Shown: positions 55,679 through 64,000 of the stretch, one piece after another | Layout of the letters: every line of letters begins with the position of its first letter | Numbering within the stretch: the stretch's first letter is position 1 | DNA from: Gammaproteobacteria bacterium | GTDB taxonomy: Bacteria > Pseudomonadota > Gammaproteobacteria > Granulosicoccales > Granulosicoccaceae | Direction of reading: 5' to 3' | Length of the DNA stretch: 64,000 nucleotides | Assembly: GCA_002746645.1 (NCBI GenBank) | Contig: PDPU01000023.1 | Span: 143,922-207,921 of the forward strand | Program-made: the position numbers and the translations under genes | The notes under the pieces: generated by a model | What the model was told of the DNA's origin: nothing | Database searches by the model: none | What the model saw: the letters and a program-made list of their open reading frames with translations, nothing else

Positions 55679-56691
55679 GTACGCCGGATCGGGGAGAACT
55701 GATCGTTTACCGCACCGAGGATGGCCGGGCGGAAGTCCAGCTGCACACCCTGGATGGTTCCGTCTGGCTCAATCAGGGCGAAATGGCCGAGCTGTTCGAT
55801 ACCACCAAGCAGAACATCAGCCTGCACATCAAGAACATCCTCAAGGAAGAAGAGTTGCCGCAGGCTTCAGTTGTCAAGGAATACTTGACAACTGCCGAGG
55901 ACGGCAAGCGTTACCAGACCAAGCATTACAACCTGCACATGATTCTGGCCGTGGGTTACCGGGTGCGCTCGCCGCGCGGCACCCAGTTTCGTCAGTGGGC
56001 CACCGCCCATCTGGCCGAGTATCTGATCAAGGGCTTCGTCATGGATGACGAGCGGCTCAAGAATCCCGGCAGCTGGGACTATTTTGACGAACTGCTGGCC
56101 CGTATCCGTGAAATCCGTACCTCGGAAAAGCGTTTCTACCAGAAAGTGCGCGACCTCTTCGCGCTCAGTTCAGACTACCGTTCCGACGACCGCGCCGCCC
56201 AGCTCTTCTTCGCCGAGACCCAGAACAAGCTGTTGTTTGCTGTTACTCACCAGACCGCCGCCGAAATCGTCGTCTCCCGCTCCGATTCAAGCGCCCCCAA
56301 CATGGCTCTCACCAACTGGAACGGCTCGCGAGTACGCAAGCATGACGTGATCGTAGCCAAGAACTATCTGTCTGCCGATGAAGTGGACACCCTTAACCGG
56401 CTGGTGGTCATCTTTCTGGAGCAAGCCGAACTACGAGTGAAAGAGCGCAAACAGCTCACCCTCGACTACTGGCGACAGAACGTGGACCGTCTGCTGGATT
56501 TCAACGAAAAGGCCGTGCTCACCCACGCTGGCAGCGTTTCACGCGAGGTCATGGTACGCATCGCTCGCGAACGCTTCGACGCCTTCGACGAAAACCGCCG
56601 CATTGCCGAAGCACGGAAAGCCGACGCAGAGGAGATTGCCGAGCTGGCGCGAATTGAAAAACAACTGAAAATGAAGAAGGATAAACAATGA
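55675..56691 (+). CDS. RhuM family protein
   Basis: 338 residues from GTG, with a 4-nt overlap on hsdM. The N-terminal part (VWLNQGEMAELFDTTKQNISLHI) is a winged-helix-like module, followed by HYNLHMILAVGYRVRSPRGTQFRQWA and a coiled C-terminus with many charged residues. RhuM genes were first named in Salmonella pathogenicity island 3 and are common inside type I restriction operons; their exact role is unknown. Confidence 0.92.
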   Translation: MSTPDRGELIVYRTEDGRAEVQLHTLDGSVWLNQGEMAELFDTTKQNISLHIKNILKEEELPQASVVKEYLTTAEDGKRYQTKHYNLHMILAVGYRVRSPRGTQFRQWATAHLAEYLIKGFVMDDERLKNPGSWDYFDELLARIREIRTSEKRFYQKVRDLFALSSDYRSDDRAAQLFFAETQNKLLFAVTHQTAAEIVVSRSDSSAPNMALTNWNGSRVRKHDVIVAKNYLSADEVDTLNRLVVIFLEQAELRVKERKQLTLDYWRQNVDRLLDFNEKAVLTHAGSVSREVMVRIARERFDAFDENRRIAEARKADAEEIAELARIEKQLKMKKDKQ

Positions 56692-57971
56692 GTCCAACTC
56701 CTGTGCCGCATGGATGGAAAACCATTCCGCTACGGTATGTTTGCCAACTCAACCCTTCTGTCGATTTCAGTGATTTCAAAGAGGACGACGAACTGACCTT
56801 CCTGCCCATGGACAGGATCAAAAACGGCTACTTTCTTCCGAATACCGACAAGTTCTCCAAGTACGCATCTTCGTACAACGCCTTCGAAGAGGGCGATATT
56901 GTGCTCGCCAAGGTCACTCCTTGTTTTGAAAACGGCAACATAGCGATCGCTAGAAATCTCAAAAGCGGCAAGGGGTTCGGGAGCTCGGAGATCTTTGTCA
57001 TTAGACCAAAGACGGTCAACCGCAGATTTCTCTTTTTCTACTTCCAGTCCTCGGTATTCAAGCAGAAAGGCAAAGCTTCCATGACGGGGGCGGGAGGACT
57101 CAAACGCGTTTCTCCTGATCTTCTACGACAACATCGCTTGCCGTATCCCGATGTCGAAACCCAACGCCTGATCGCCGACTACCTCGACCGCGAAACCGCA
57201 CGTATCGACGCGCTGGTTGTGGAGAAGGAAAAGATGCTGGCCTTGCTGAAAGAAAAGCAAACCGCCGTCATCAGTCGCGCCGTTACTCGCGGAATCGACC
57301 CCACCACCCCCCTCAAGCCCTCTGGCCTCGACTGGATGAAGGATATTCCAAAGCATTGGGAAACAAGGCGATTAAAATATTTAACGCATGAACCCTTGGC
57401 CTACGGGGCAAACGAAGCAGCACTTGAAGAAAATCCAGACTGGCCGCGTTTTGTACGCATCACGGATATCAACGAAAATGGCACGTTGCGTGACGAGACG
57501 TTCAGATCCCTGCCGCCAGAAATTACCGAATCGTATTTTCTTGAAAAGGGGGATGTTCTTTTCGCCAGAAGCGGCGCAACAGTTGGCAAAGCTTTCATCT
57601 ACAGGCCCGAATGGGGAAAAGCCTGCTTTGCCGGTTACCTCATTCGTTTCCGAAGTGCTCAAGAATTAGTGCTACCCGATTTCGTCTATTTCTTTTCGTT
57701 GAGCAATATTTATTGGCAACAGGTGAAATCAGGAGCAACTCAAGCAACCATTCAAAACTTTAGTTCCGAAAAATATGCAGAACTAATTGCCTGCCTGCCA
57801 CCACTATTCGAACAAAAAGCTATTGTCGACTTTCTTGTTAACGCGGAGTTACGCACTTCGAAGCTGCTTGCGGAAATTCGCAACTCCATAGAACGACTCA
57901 AAGAACGTCGCGCTACCTTAATAACCGCCGCCGTAACCGGTCAGATACCGGTGGGGGAGATGTGCTTATGA
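56688..57971 (+). CDS. hsdS: type I restriction specificity subunit HsdS
   Basis: 427 residues. Two target recognition domains are each followed by a conserved helix (ETQRLIADYLDRETARIDALV and FEQKAIVDFLVNAELRTSKLL), the standard split HsdS design. It chooses the bipartite DNA site. Bases 57350-57850 are visibly AT-richer than the flanks, as expected if the second recognition domain was exchanged. Start overlaps the previous stop (ATGA). Confidence 0.95.
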   Translation: MSPTPVPHGWKTIPLRYVCQLNPSVDFSDFKEDDELTFLPMDRIKNGYFLPNTDKFSKYASSYNAFEEGDIVLAKVTPCFENGNIAIARNLKSGKGFGSSEIFVIRPKTVNRRFLFFYFQSSVFKQKGKASMTGAGGLKRVSPDLLRQHRLPYPDVETQRLIADYLDRETARIDALVVEKEKMLALLKEKQTAVISRAVTRGIDPTTPLKPSGLDWMKDIPKHWETRRLKYLTHEPLAYGANEAALEENPDWPRFVRITDINENGTLRDETFRSLPPEITESYFLEKGDVLFARSGATVGKAFIYRPEWGKACFAGYLIRFRSAQELVLPDFVYFFSLSNIYWQQVKSGATQATIQNFSSEKYAELIACLPPLFEQKAIVDFLVNAELRTSKLLAEIRNSIERLKERRATLITAAVTGQIPVGEMCL

Positions 57972-59284
57972 AACTGGAACACCTCAGCCTCGCCAACTGC
58001 GGTGGTTTCGAGCAGATTGATATCGACTTCGAGCGAGACGTTACCCTGATCGCAGGAGTCAACGGTGTCGGCAAGTCCACGCTGCTGCGGGCGATGGCGG
58101 TGGTGCTTTCCCGCGCCATGCCGGAGTTCACCCCGTCGCGTTCCACGGCCATCTATTTCACCGACGACGACATTCACGGCGACAAGAGCTCACTGGAGGT
58201 GTCGGTCCGTCTGCGGATCGACGGCCAGACCATCAACGCCGGGGTGCAGCGCTCGCGGGTCACCGAGGAACAGGGCGACCGTTTCATGATACTGCGGCAA
58301 GCTGAAACCACAGAAGAAACCACCGATTTTGTCGAATCACTTGGCGCCCGCACCCTGACCGGCAACCTTGAAGCGGGCATGAAAGAGACCCGTGCCGCGC
58401 TGGCCAAGCTTAAGAGCGCCGCTAACCCGCCGCTGGCGGTCTACTTCACCCCCAAGCGCCAACTGCCCGGCCAGCCCCGCACCCTGCCGGAAGCCAAGCC
58501 CTTATTAGATCCCTCCATCGCCTTCGGCCGTGCCCTGCACGACCGCGAAGTCGAGCTGCGCGAGTTTATGCACTGGTTCCGCACCCAGGAAAAGCTGGGC
58601 ACAGCCACCGCGCCACGCCGCCGGAAGGTGCTGGATGCCCTGCGATCCGTCGTAAGCGAACTGGTACCGGAATTCACCAACCTGCACATTCAGGAGAGCC
58701 CGCGCCTCGGCTTTGTGGTGGATAAGCGAGGGCAGTCCTTTTACCTGCATCAACTCTCCGACGGCGAACGCGGCCTGCTGGCGCTGGTATTCGACCTGAC
58801 CCGCCGCCTGGCCATCGCCAATCCTGAAAGTGACAATCCCATTGCCGAAGGTGTGGCGTTGGTGCTGATCGACGAGATCGAATTGCACCTGCACCCGAAA
58901 TGGCAACGAGATGTATTGGGCCGTTTGCGTAGCGTCTTTCAAAACTGTCAGTTTGTGGTGACCACCCATTCGCCGCTGGTGCTGGGTGAGGTCGAGGCGC
59001 GCTGCGTGCGCTTTCTGGAGTTTCAGAACGACAAGGTTGTCACGATTACGCCGACAGAAGCCTACGGTATGGATGCTAATCGCGTTCTAGATGAACTAAT
59101 GGATGCACCGGTGCGAAACAAGCAGATGGAAATGGAACTGCGCGCCCTATTCGAGCTGATCGATGCAGAGGATTTCACGCAGGCCCGTGCAATGATTACC
59201 ACGCTGGAACAGCAGTTAGGCGAACACGAACCGGAGCTGACCCGCGCCAAATCGCTGATCACCTTTCTGGAGGGCTCGGAGTAA
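57968..59284 (+). CDS. PtuA-like AAA ATPase of a Septu-type system
   Basis: 438 residues. Walker A is AGVNGVGKST (residues 29-38). The ABC-like signature is LSDGERGLLALVF, and Walker B is ALVLIDEIELHLHP (about 294-307), followed by FVVTTHSPLVLGEV. This is the layout of OLD/RecF-like ATPases and of PtuA. It overlaps hsdS (ATGA) and the HNH gene (TAATG). PtuA and PtuB form the Septu anti-phage system. The assignment rests on the partner gene and should be tested by profile search. Confidence 0.78.
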   Translation: MKLEHLSLANCGGFEQIDIDFERDVTLIAGVNGVGKSTLLRAMAVVLSRAMPEFTPSRSTAIYFTDDDIHGDKSSLEVSVRLRIDGQTINAGVQRSRVTEEQGDRFMILRQAETTEETTDFVESLGARTLTGNLEAGMKETRAALAKLKSAANPPLAVYFTPKRQLPGQPRTLPEAKPLLDPSIAFGRALHDREVELREFMHWFRTQEKLGTATAPRRRKVLDALRSVVSELVPEFTNLHIQESPRLGFVVDKRGQSFYLHQLSDGERGLLALVFDLTRRLAIANPESDNPIAEGVALVLIDEIELHLHPKWQRDVLGRLRSVFQNCQFVVTTHSPLVLGEVEARCVRFLEFQNDKVVTITPTEAYGMDANRVLDELMDAPVRNKQMEMELRALFELIDAEDFTQARAMITTLEQQLGEHEPELTRAKSLITFLEGSE

Positions 59285-59910
59285 TGCGCACCATCCAAAA
59301 GAACCGCGAACCCAATTCGCTGACGAAGCACCGGCAACAGCCACACGCAAGTTATAACAACTACATGGACAAAAATGCCCTGCGGCAATCTCTGGTGACC
59401 GAGCAGCGGGGTCTTTGCTGCTACTGCCAGTCGCGCATCCGTCCCAATGCGACCAGCATGAAGATCGAACACTGGCAATGCCAAGCAGCGTATCCGGCCC
59501 GGCAACTGGATTACCGCAACTTGTTGGGCGCCTGCCTGGGCGGTCATGGTCGCCCTGAACGGGAGCAGCATTGCGATACCCGCAAGGGCAACAGGAATTT
59601 GTGTTTTTACCCGGCTGATCCGGCACAGCCTGTAGAGCGACACTTCAAGTTTCTGGGCAATGGAGAAATTACCTCCGATGACGCTGCCATCGATACCGAG
59701 ATCAAAAATATTTTGAACCTCAACCTTGGCCAGCTTGTGAGCAATCGCAAGGCGGTGCTTGACGCATTCAAGCAACGGCTGGGGAAAGGAAACCTGAACG
59801 CTGCGCAGGAATTGCAGAACTGGGACGGAACCCAGCCAGGAAACCTGCCGGAATATGCGCAAGTGATTGTGTTCTGGCTGGAGAAGAAGATTGCGAGAAC
59901 CACGCCATGA
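59284..59910 (+). CDS. PtuB-like HNH nuclease (TIGR02646-type)
   Basis: 208 residues. GLCCYCQSRI, KIEHWQCQ, LDYRNLLGAC and HCDTRKG form the zinc-finger HNH core: Cys pair, Glu-His (62-63), Asn, and closing Cys-Asp with Lys-Gly. The start MRTIQKN and YNNYMDKNALRQSL match the PtuB/TIGR02646 family. Such proteins cut DNA or tRNA when released by PtuA on phage attack. It is coupled to both the ATPase and hsdR. Confidence 0.82.
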   Translation: MRTIQKNREPNSLTKHRQQPHASYNNYMDKNALRQSLVTEQRGLCCYCQSRIRPNATSMKIEHWQCQAAYPARQLDYRNLLGACLGGHGRPEREQHCDTRKGNRNLCFYPADPAQPVERHFKFLGNGEITSDDAAIDTEIKNILNLNLGQLVSNRKAVLDAFKQRLGKGNLNAAQELQNWDGTQPGNLPEYAQVIVFWLEKKIARTTP

Positions 59911-62900
59911 AACAAACTTCCGAAGCCGCCTTTGAAACCGCCATCGAAGCAGTGTTGCTGAATGACGGTTACTGCAAGCTGGCCTCAGGCGCTTTCGACA
60001 CCGAGCGAGCCATCTTCCCCGACGAGGCGCTGACCTTCATCCGTGAGACCCAGGCCAAGACCTGGGAAAAGCTGGAGACTCTGCACGGAGCAGAGACCGG
60101 CGAGCGGGTGCTCTCGGCGCTCACCAAATGGCTGGACACCCACGGCGCGCTAACCATTCTGCGCCACGGCTTCAAGTGCTTCGGCAAGACCCTGCGCATC
60201 GCCTTTTTCCGCCCGGCTCACGGCCTCAACCCGGAGCTTGCGGCGCGCTACCGCGCCAACCGGCTGGGCATCACCCGGCAGCTCTATTTCAGCGGCAAGA
60301 ACAAGAAATCGCTGGACGTAGTGCTGTCGGTCAACGGCATTCCGGTGGTGACGCTGGAGCTGAAGAATCCCCTTTCCGGCCAGACGGCGGCCAATGCCAT
60401 CCACCAGTATCGTCACGACCGCGACCCGCGCGAACCATTCTTCCTTTTTACCAAACGCACCCTGGTGCATTTCGCCGTGGATACCGAAGAGGCCCACATG
60501 ACCACGCGCCTGGCCGGAACCAGCACCCATTTCCTGCCGTTCAACAAGGGCTGGGACGGCGGCGCGGGCAATCCGCCGGATAAAGACGGCCGCAACTACA
60601 AGACCGCCTATCTCTGGGAAGAGGTGTTGCAACGAGATAGCCTGCTCGACCTGCTGGCGCGTTTTCTTCATCTGGATATCGACGAGAAGGTCAGCGATGA
60701 AGGCAAGAAGGTGCGCAAGGAGACGATGATCTTTCCCCGCTACCACCAGTTGCAGGCGGTACGACAGATGGTGACGGCGGCGGGTGGCGAGGGCGTCGGG
60801 CATAACTATCTGGTGGAACACTCGGCGGGCAGTGGCAAGAGCAACACCATCGGCTGGCTGGCGCATCGACTCTCCTCACTGCATAACGAGCAGAACGGGC
60901 GCATCTTCGACAGCGTGGTGGTGATCACCGACCGGGTAGTGCTCGATCGCCAGTTGCAGAACACCATCTATCAGTTCGACCACCGTCAGGGGGTGGTGCA
61001 GAAGATCGACGAGGACTCAAAGCAACTGGCAGAGGCGCTGGAATCGGGTGTACCGATTATTATCACCACCTTGCAGAAATTCCCTTTCGTCTCCGGCCAG
61101 CTGATGAAACTGGCCGAGGAGCGCGGTTCTGGAAACAGTCATCTGCCAACGCGTAAATACGCGGTGATCATCGACGAAGCGCACAGCTCCCAATCGGGAG
61201 AGACGGCCACCGAACTCAAAGGCGTGCTGGGCGGTGCCGAACTGATCCGCAAGGCCCGCGAAGCAGCGCAGGAAGAAGATGAAGCGGAGCTGGAACGACT
61301 GTTTCGCTCCATGGCCAAGCGCGGTCGCCAGCCCAACATGAGCTTCTTCGCCTTTACCGCCACCCCCAAGCACAAGACCTTGGCAATCTTCGGCCGGGGC
61401 GGCGAGCCCTTTCACCGCTACACCATGCGCCAGGCCATCGAGGAAGGATTCATCGAGGATGTACTGAAAAGTTACGTCAGCTACAAGACCTACTACAAAC
61501 TGATCAAAAAGGCCGAGGAGGACCCCAACGTCGAGCGCAAGAAGGCCGCCCGGGCGCTGGCGCGCTTCATGCGCCTGCACCCGCACAACATCGGCCAGAA
61601 AACCGAGGTGATGGTCGAGCACTTCCAGCAGCATACTCGCCACAAGATCGGCGACCGTGCCAAGGCGATGGTGGTCACCGGTTCGCGGCTGGAGGCAGTG
61701 CGTTACAAGCAGGAGTTCGACCGCTACATCAGCGAAAAGGGCTACTCCATCATGAGCCTGGTAGCCTTTTCCGGCACGGTGGAAGACGACAAGGTACCCG
61801 AGAAGACCTACACCGAAGTCGAGATGAACAGTGGTTTGAAAGAAAAGGAGCTGCCGAAGACTTTCGCCAAGCCCGACCATCGGGTACTGCTGGTGGCGGA
61901 GAAGTACCAGACCGGTTTTGACCAGCCGCTGTTGCACACCATGTACGTGGACAAGCGCCTGGCCGGAATTCAGGCGGTGCAGACCCTCTCGCGCCTGAAC
62001 CGTACCCATCCGCTGAAAGACGACACCTTCGTGCTCGATTTCGTCAACGACCCGGACGAGATCCAGGAGGCGTTTCGCCAGTATTACGACGGTTCGGTCA
62101 TGGGCGAGGAAGTCGATCCGGATCGGCTGTACGAGGTAAAGGCCGAGCTGGACGGATCGGGCGTCTACCTTCAAGACGAGGTAGACGAATTTTCGCGTAT
62201 CTTCTTCGCGCCCAAGCGCCGCCAAAGCCCGACCGACCACAAGAACATGAATGCCCTGCTTGATCAGGCAAAGGCCCGCTTTGCCCAGCTGCAAAATGAC
62301 GAGGAGGAAGAGGCCGAACTGTGGCGCGGTAAGACCCAAGCGTTTCGCAATCTCTACAGTTTTTTAAGTCAGGTGATTCCCTACCAGGACAGCGATCTGG
62401 AAAAGCTCTTTACCTATCTGCGCCACCTGGTCTTGAAACTACCCAAGCGCAGAACCGGGCCAGGATACCAGTTTGACGATGAGGTGGAGCTTGACTACTA
62501 CCGGCTGCAGAAGATCAGCGAAGGATCGATCAATCTGACCGAAGGCTATGCCAAGCCGCTCGACGGGCCGCGTGAGGTTGGCACTGGCGAGGTTCGCGAA
62601 GAATACGTCACGCTCTCCCGCCTCATCGACATCATCAACGAGCGTTTCGGTGCCGAGTTGAGCGAAGCGGACCAGCTTTTCTTCGATCAGATCGCCGAGG
62701 CCGCCAGTCAGAACGAATCCTTGCGCAAAGCAGCCGAAGTAAACCCTCTCGACAAGTTCCAGCTGGTCTTCCGCCAGGTGCTGGAGTCTCTGTTTATCGA
62801 ACGCATGGAGCTCAACGAAGAGCTGTTTACCAACTACATGAGCAAGCCGGAACTGCAGGATGTGGTTTCCAAATGGCTGGGTAGTCAAGTTTATGATCGT

Positions 62901-62960
62901 CTGGGTGGTTCGAAAGACGGCATTGTCTATCCGAAAATGGGACGCGAAAGGGAACGGTGA
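59907..62960 (+). CDS. hsdR: type I restriction endonuclease subunit HsdR
   Basis: 1017 residues. The PD-(D/E)xK nuclease core lies at LDVVLSV (Asp 137) and [11 protein letters not shown] (Glu 151, Lys 153), with a [10 protein letters not shown] helix. The motor has Walker A in [11 protein letters not shown] (about 305-312) and [10 protein letters not shown] (about 423). FAFTATPK and [16 protein letters not shown] are later helicase motifs. It cleaves unmodified DNA after translocation. The last few residues (KMGRERER) sit where a Fic-like sequence begins in another frame, so its C-terminus may be altered by a junction. Confidence 0.96.
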   Translation: MKQTSEAAFETAIEAVLLNDGYCKLASGAFDTERAIFPDEALTFIRETQAKTWEKLETLHGAETGERVLSALTKWLDTHGALTILRHGFKCFGKTLRIAFFRPAHGLNPELAARYRANRLGITRQLYFSGKNKKSLDVVLSVNGIPVVTLELKNPLSGQTAANAIHQYRHDRDPREPFFLFTKRTLVHFAVDTEEAHMTTRLAGTSTHFLPFNKGWDGGAGNPPDKDGRNYKTAYLWEEVLQRDSLLDLLARFLHLDIDEKVSDEGKKVRKETMIFPRYHQLQAVRQMVTAAGGEGVGHNYLVEHSAGSGKSNTIGWLAHRLSSLHNEQNGRIFDSVVVITDRVVLDRQLQNTIYQFDHRQGVVQKIDEDSKQLAEALESGVPIIITTLQKFPFVSGQLMKLAEERGSGNSHLPTRKYAVIIDEAHSSQSGETATELKGVLGGAELIRKAREAAQEEDEAELERLFRSMAKRGRQPNMSFFAFTATPKHKTLAIFGRGGEPFHRYTMRQAIEEGFIEDVLKSYVSYKTYYKLIKKAEEDPNVERKKAARALARFMRLHPHNIGQKTEVMVEHFQQHTRHKIGDRAKAMVVTGSRLEAVRYKQEFDRYISEKGYSIMSLVAFSGTVEDDKVPEKTYTEVEMNSGLKEKELPKTFAKPDHRVLLVAEKYQTGFDQPLLHTMYVDKRLAGIQAVQTLSRLNRTHPLKDDTFVLDFVNDPDEIQEAFRQYYDGSVMGEEVDPDRLYEVKAELDGSGVYLQDEVDEFSRIFFAPKRRQSPTDHKNMNALLDQAKARFAQLQNDEEEEAELWRGKTQAFRNLYSFLSQVIPYQDSDLEKLFTYLRHLVLKLPKRRTGPGYQFDDEVELDYYRLQKISEGSINLTEGYAKPLDGPREVGTGEVREEYVTLSRLIDIINERFGAELSEADQLFFDQIAEAASQNESLRKAAEVNPLDKFQLVFRQVLESLFIERMELNEELFTNYMSKPELQDVVSKWLGSQVYDRLGGSKDGIVYPKMGRERER

Positions 62961-62961
62961 T

Positions 62962-63489
62962 TTGGATGTTCACCCGGTACTAATCAGTGGCATCGCACAG
63001 TTCCAGTTGGTGCACATCCATCCGTTTCTCGATGGAAACGGTCGGACTTCACGCCTGCTGTCTACGCTCTGCCTTTACAAAGCCGGATATGATTTCAAGC
63101 GTCTTTTCACCATCAGTGAATACTACGACCGTGACCGGCCGACTTTCTACAAGCAGATTCAGAGTGTTCGTGAAAACGACATGGACATGACCGACTGGCT
63201 CGACTATTTCATCACCGGACTTGAAACTCAGATGGTTGAAGTCAAAGAGCGCGACGAACAGGTTATCCGCCGAGATGTTCTGGTGCAAAAGCACAGCCTG
63301 AACGAGCGCCAAAGCAAGGCCCTTGGTTACCTGCTGCAAAACGGGAAACTCGCCATTCAGGACTTTGAAAGCATCTGCCCCGAAGTCAATCGGCGAAGCC
63401 TGCAACGCGACCTCAAAGGAATGCTGGATAATGAACTGATAACGATGGAAGGTGCTACGAACCAATTGATCTACATTCTTCGGGTTTGA
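62962..63489 (+). pseudogene. 5'-truncated Fic-domain gene
   Basis: The frame encodes [31 protein letters not shown], which contains the complete Fic motif HPFxDGNGR, then [20 protein letters not shown] and a C-terminal winged-helix-like part. The N-terminal region before the Fic core is missing, because the frame upstream runs through the hsdR end out of phase. The only start candidates are TTG near the junction or poor ones inside. It may be expressed as a fragment but is best called a truncated pseudogene. Confidence 0.7.
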
Positions 63490-63545
63490 ACTTGCGACAT
63501 CTTGTGACAGCAACTTGCGACAAACTTACGACAAAACATGCGACA
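63490..63545. repeat. five iteron-like direct repeats
   Basis: Five copies of a 10-bp motif, ACTTGCGACA and close variants (TCTTGTGACA, ACTTACGACA, ACATGCGACA), lie at 63490, 63500, 63513, 63524 and 63536. Spacing of 10-13 bp puts them on about the same helix face. Confidence 0.75.
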
Positions 63546-63764
63546 TTGTCACTTTCAGAGTCGAGTTTACCGAGTGATTACAGGAGACCTCTGAGCGGGA
63601 ATCGAATCTACGTCCGTTTTCTGTTTCGGTAAAATATAGAGAATTAAATTACTCTTGGAATTTGATAGATTGAAGTGGTTTGATGTGTGGAAAAATGTTG
63701 AATAAACAAGGCTTGAAGATATATTTTTGTTTGGAGAACGAATTTGGGCAAAGCTCCGGCGCCC
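63546..63764. other. AT-rich non-coding right edge of the island
   Basis: No gene is supported. The composition shifts sharply to AT (AAATATAGAGAATTAAATT-like runs), unlike both the island core and the chromosome, which points to foreign DNA of a different source. Confidence 0.6.
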
Positions 63765-63787
63765 CCACCAACAATGGAACCCCAACC
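63765..63787. repeat. right direct repeat (attR-like)
   Basis: Matches the left copy at 21 of 23 positions, starting with CCACCAACAA. The terminator's second arm is absent here, as expected for a displaced copy. Confidence 0.75.
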
Positions 63788-64000
63788 TGAATGTTGCACC
63801 GTCATGGTCATGATAGCGGTGTCGTGATCACGGTGTAGGTAGCGATTCCCGAAGCCCATTCCGGTGGTCATTCGCCTCGATTTCGACTTTTGCGGGCCTG
63901 CCTAGCCTGCATCGCTCACAAAGGAGTTGAAAAAGGCCTCCCTCTCTGGCATAAATACAAGTGCAAACAAACATTTATGCGGATCAGAAGAGAAGAGGCC
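63788..64000. other. DNA beyond the right repeat, with an inverted repeat
   Basis: No gene is assignable. A perfect 8-bp inverted repeat (63949-63956 GCATAAAT, 63973-63980 ATTTATGC) overlaps an ATG at 63977 that opens eight codons to the window end, so it could be an operator in front of a gene that continues outside. A palindrome CGTGATCACG is at 63823. Confidence 0.35.

Larger units (their letters stand above)
52765..63787. mobile_element. defence island inserted at ssrA
   Basis: An 11-kb segment lies between two near-identical 23-bp repeats, of which the left one is at ssrA. It holds a type I restriction-modification operon with a nested Septu-like pair, plus pseudogenes at both edges. 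No integrase gene is visible inside, so it may be immobile or mobilised in trans. Confidence 0.65.

Noticed and set aside
62860..62961. start of the Fic frame inside hsdR
   Set aside because: The codons before GDLDVHPV are hsdR sequence read in a wrong frame and do not resemble Fic proteins.
63490..63545. a CRISPR array
   Set aside because: The repeats are only 10 bp with almost no spacers and there are no cas genes.

Overview
The window reads as about 64 kb of chromosome from a GC-rich, Gram-negative gammaproteobacterium. Supporting signs are lipoboxes, outer-membrane barrels, the der-bamB-yfgM-hisS and pilW-rlmN-ndk blocks, MsrPQ, and a tmRNA tag ending ALAA. The exact lineage cannot be read; no rRNA or species marker is present.

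Layout. 0-12.4 kb: a two-TM acidic protein, an aspartate/aromatic aminotransferase, two paralogous lipoproteins, a long-form GAPDH with a small coupled upstream gene, a DUF4159 protein, three lipoproteins that appear to share one module, and an orphan amino-acid-binding protein. 12.5-22.1 kb: an accessory cluster with two secreted caspase-like proteins (one fused to an FGE-sulfatase domain, one to a DUF4384-like tail), two tandem outer-membrane barrels, a coupled anti-sigma-like and sigma-like pair, and a four-repeat Cys-rich lipoprotein. 22.2-32.6 kb: tRNA-Ser(UGA), DUF1697, an MFS exporter, a solute-binding-protein/BCCT operon, a DsrE-like protein, PPK2, two paralogous lipoproteins and an M23 peptidase. 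32.6-52.2 kb: mainly housekeeping genes (der, bamB, yfgM, hisS, pilW, rlmN, ndk, a bacterial proteasome homologue, nrdR, mdh, msrQ, msrP, a helicase-like DUF4011 remnant, a HAD phosphatase, purL). 52.4 kb: ssrA (tmRNA). 52.77-63.79 kb: a defence island bounded by a 23-bp near-identical direct repeat whose left copy starts within the last six bases of ssrA.

The island holds hsdM, rhuM, hsdS, a PtuA-like ATPase, a PtuB-like HNH protein and hsdR in one tightly overlapping operon. A Septu-like pair is thus nested inside a type I restriction-modification operon. Its edges carry debris: a transposition-ATPase fragment and a nonsense-mutated XRE regulator on the left, and a 5'-truncated Fic gene and short iteron-like repeats on the right. 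No integrase is seen inside.

The other notable signals are the caspase/sigma cluster, a proteasome-like protein with Ser rather than Thr at the presumed catalytic N-terminus, and short tandem repeats (12-36 bp units) in or beside several genes, including an in-frame expansion inside purL. All functional statements come from reading motifs by eye; no database search was run.
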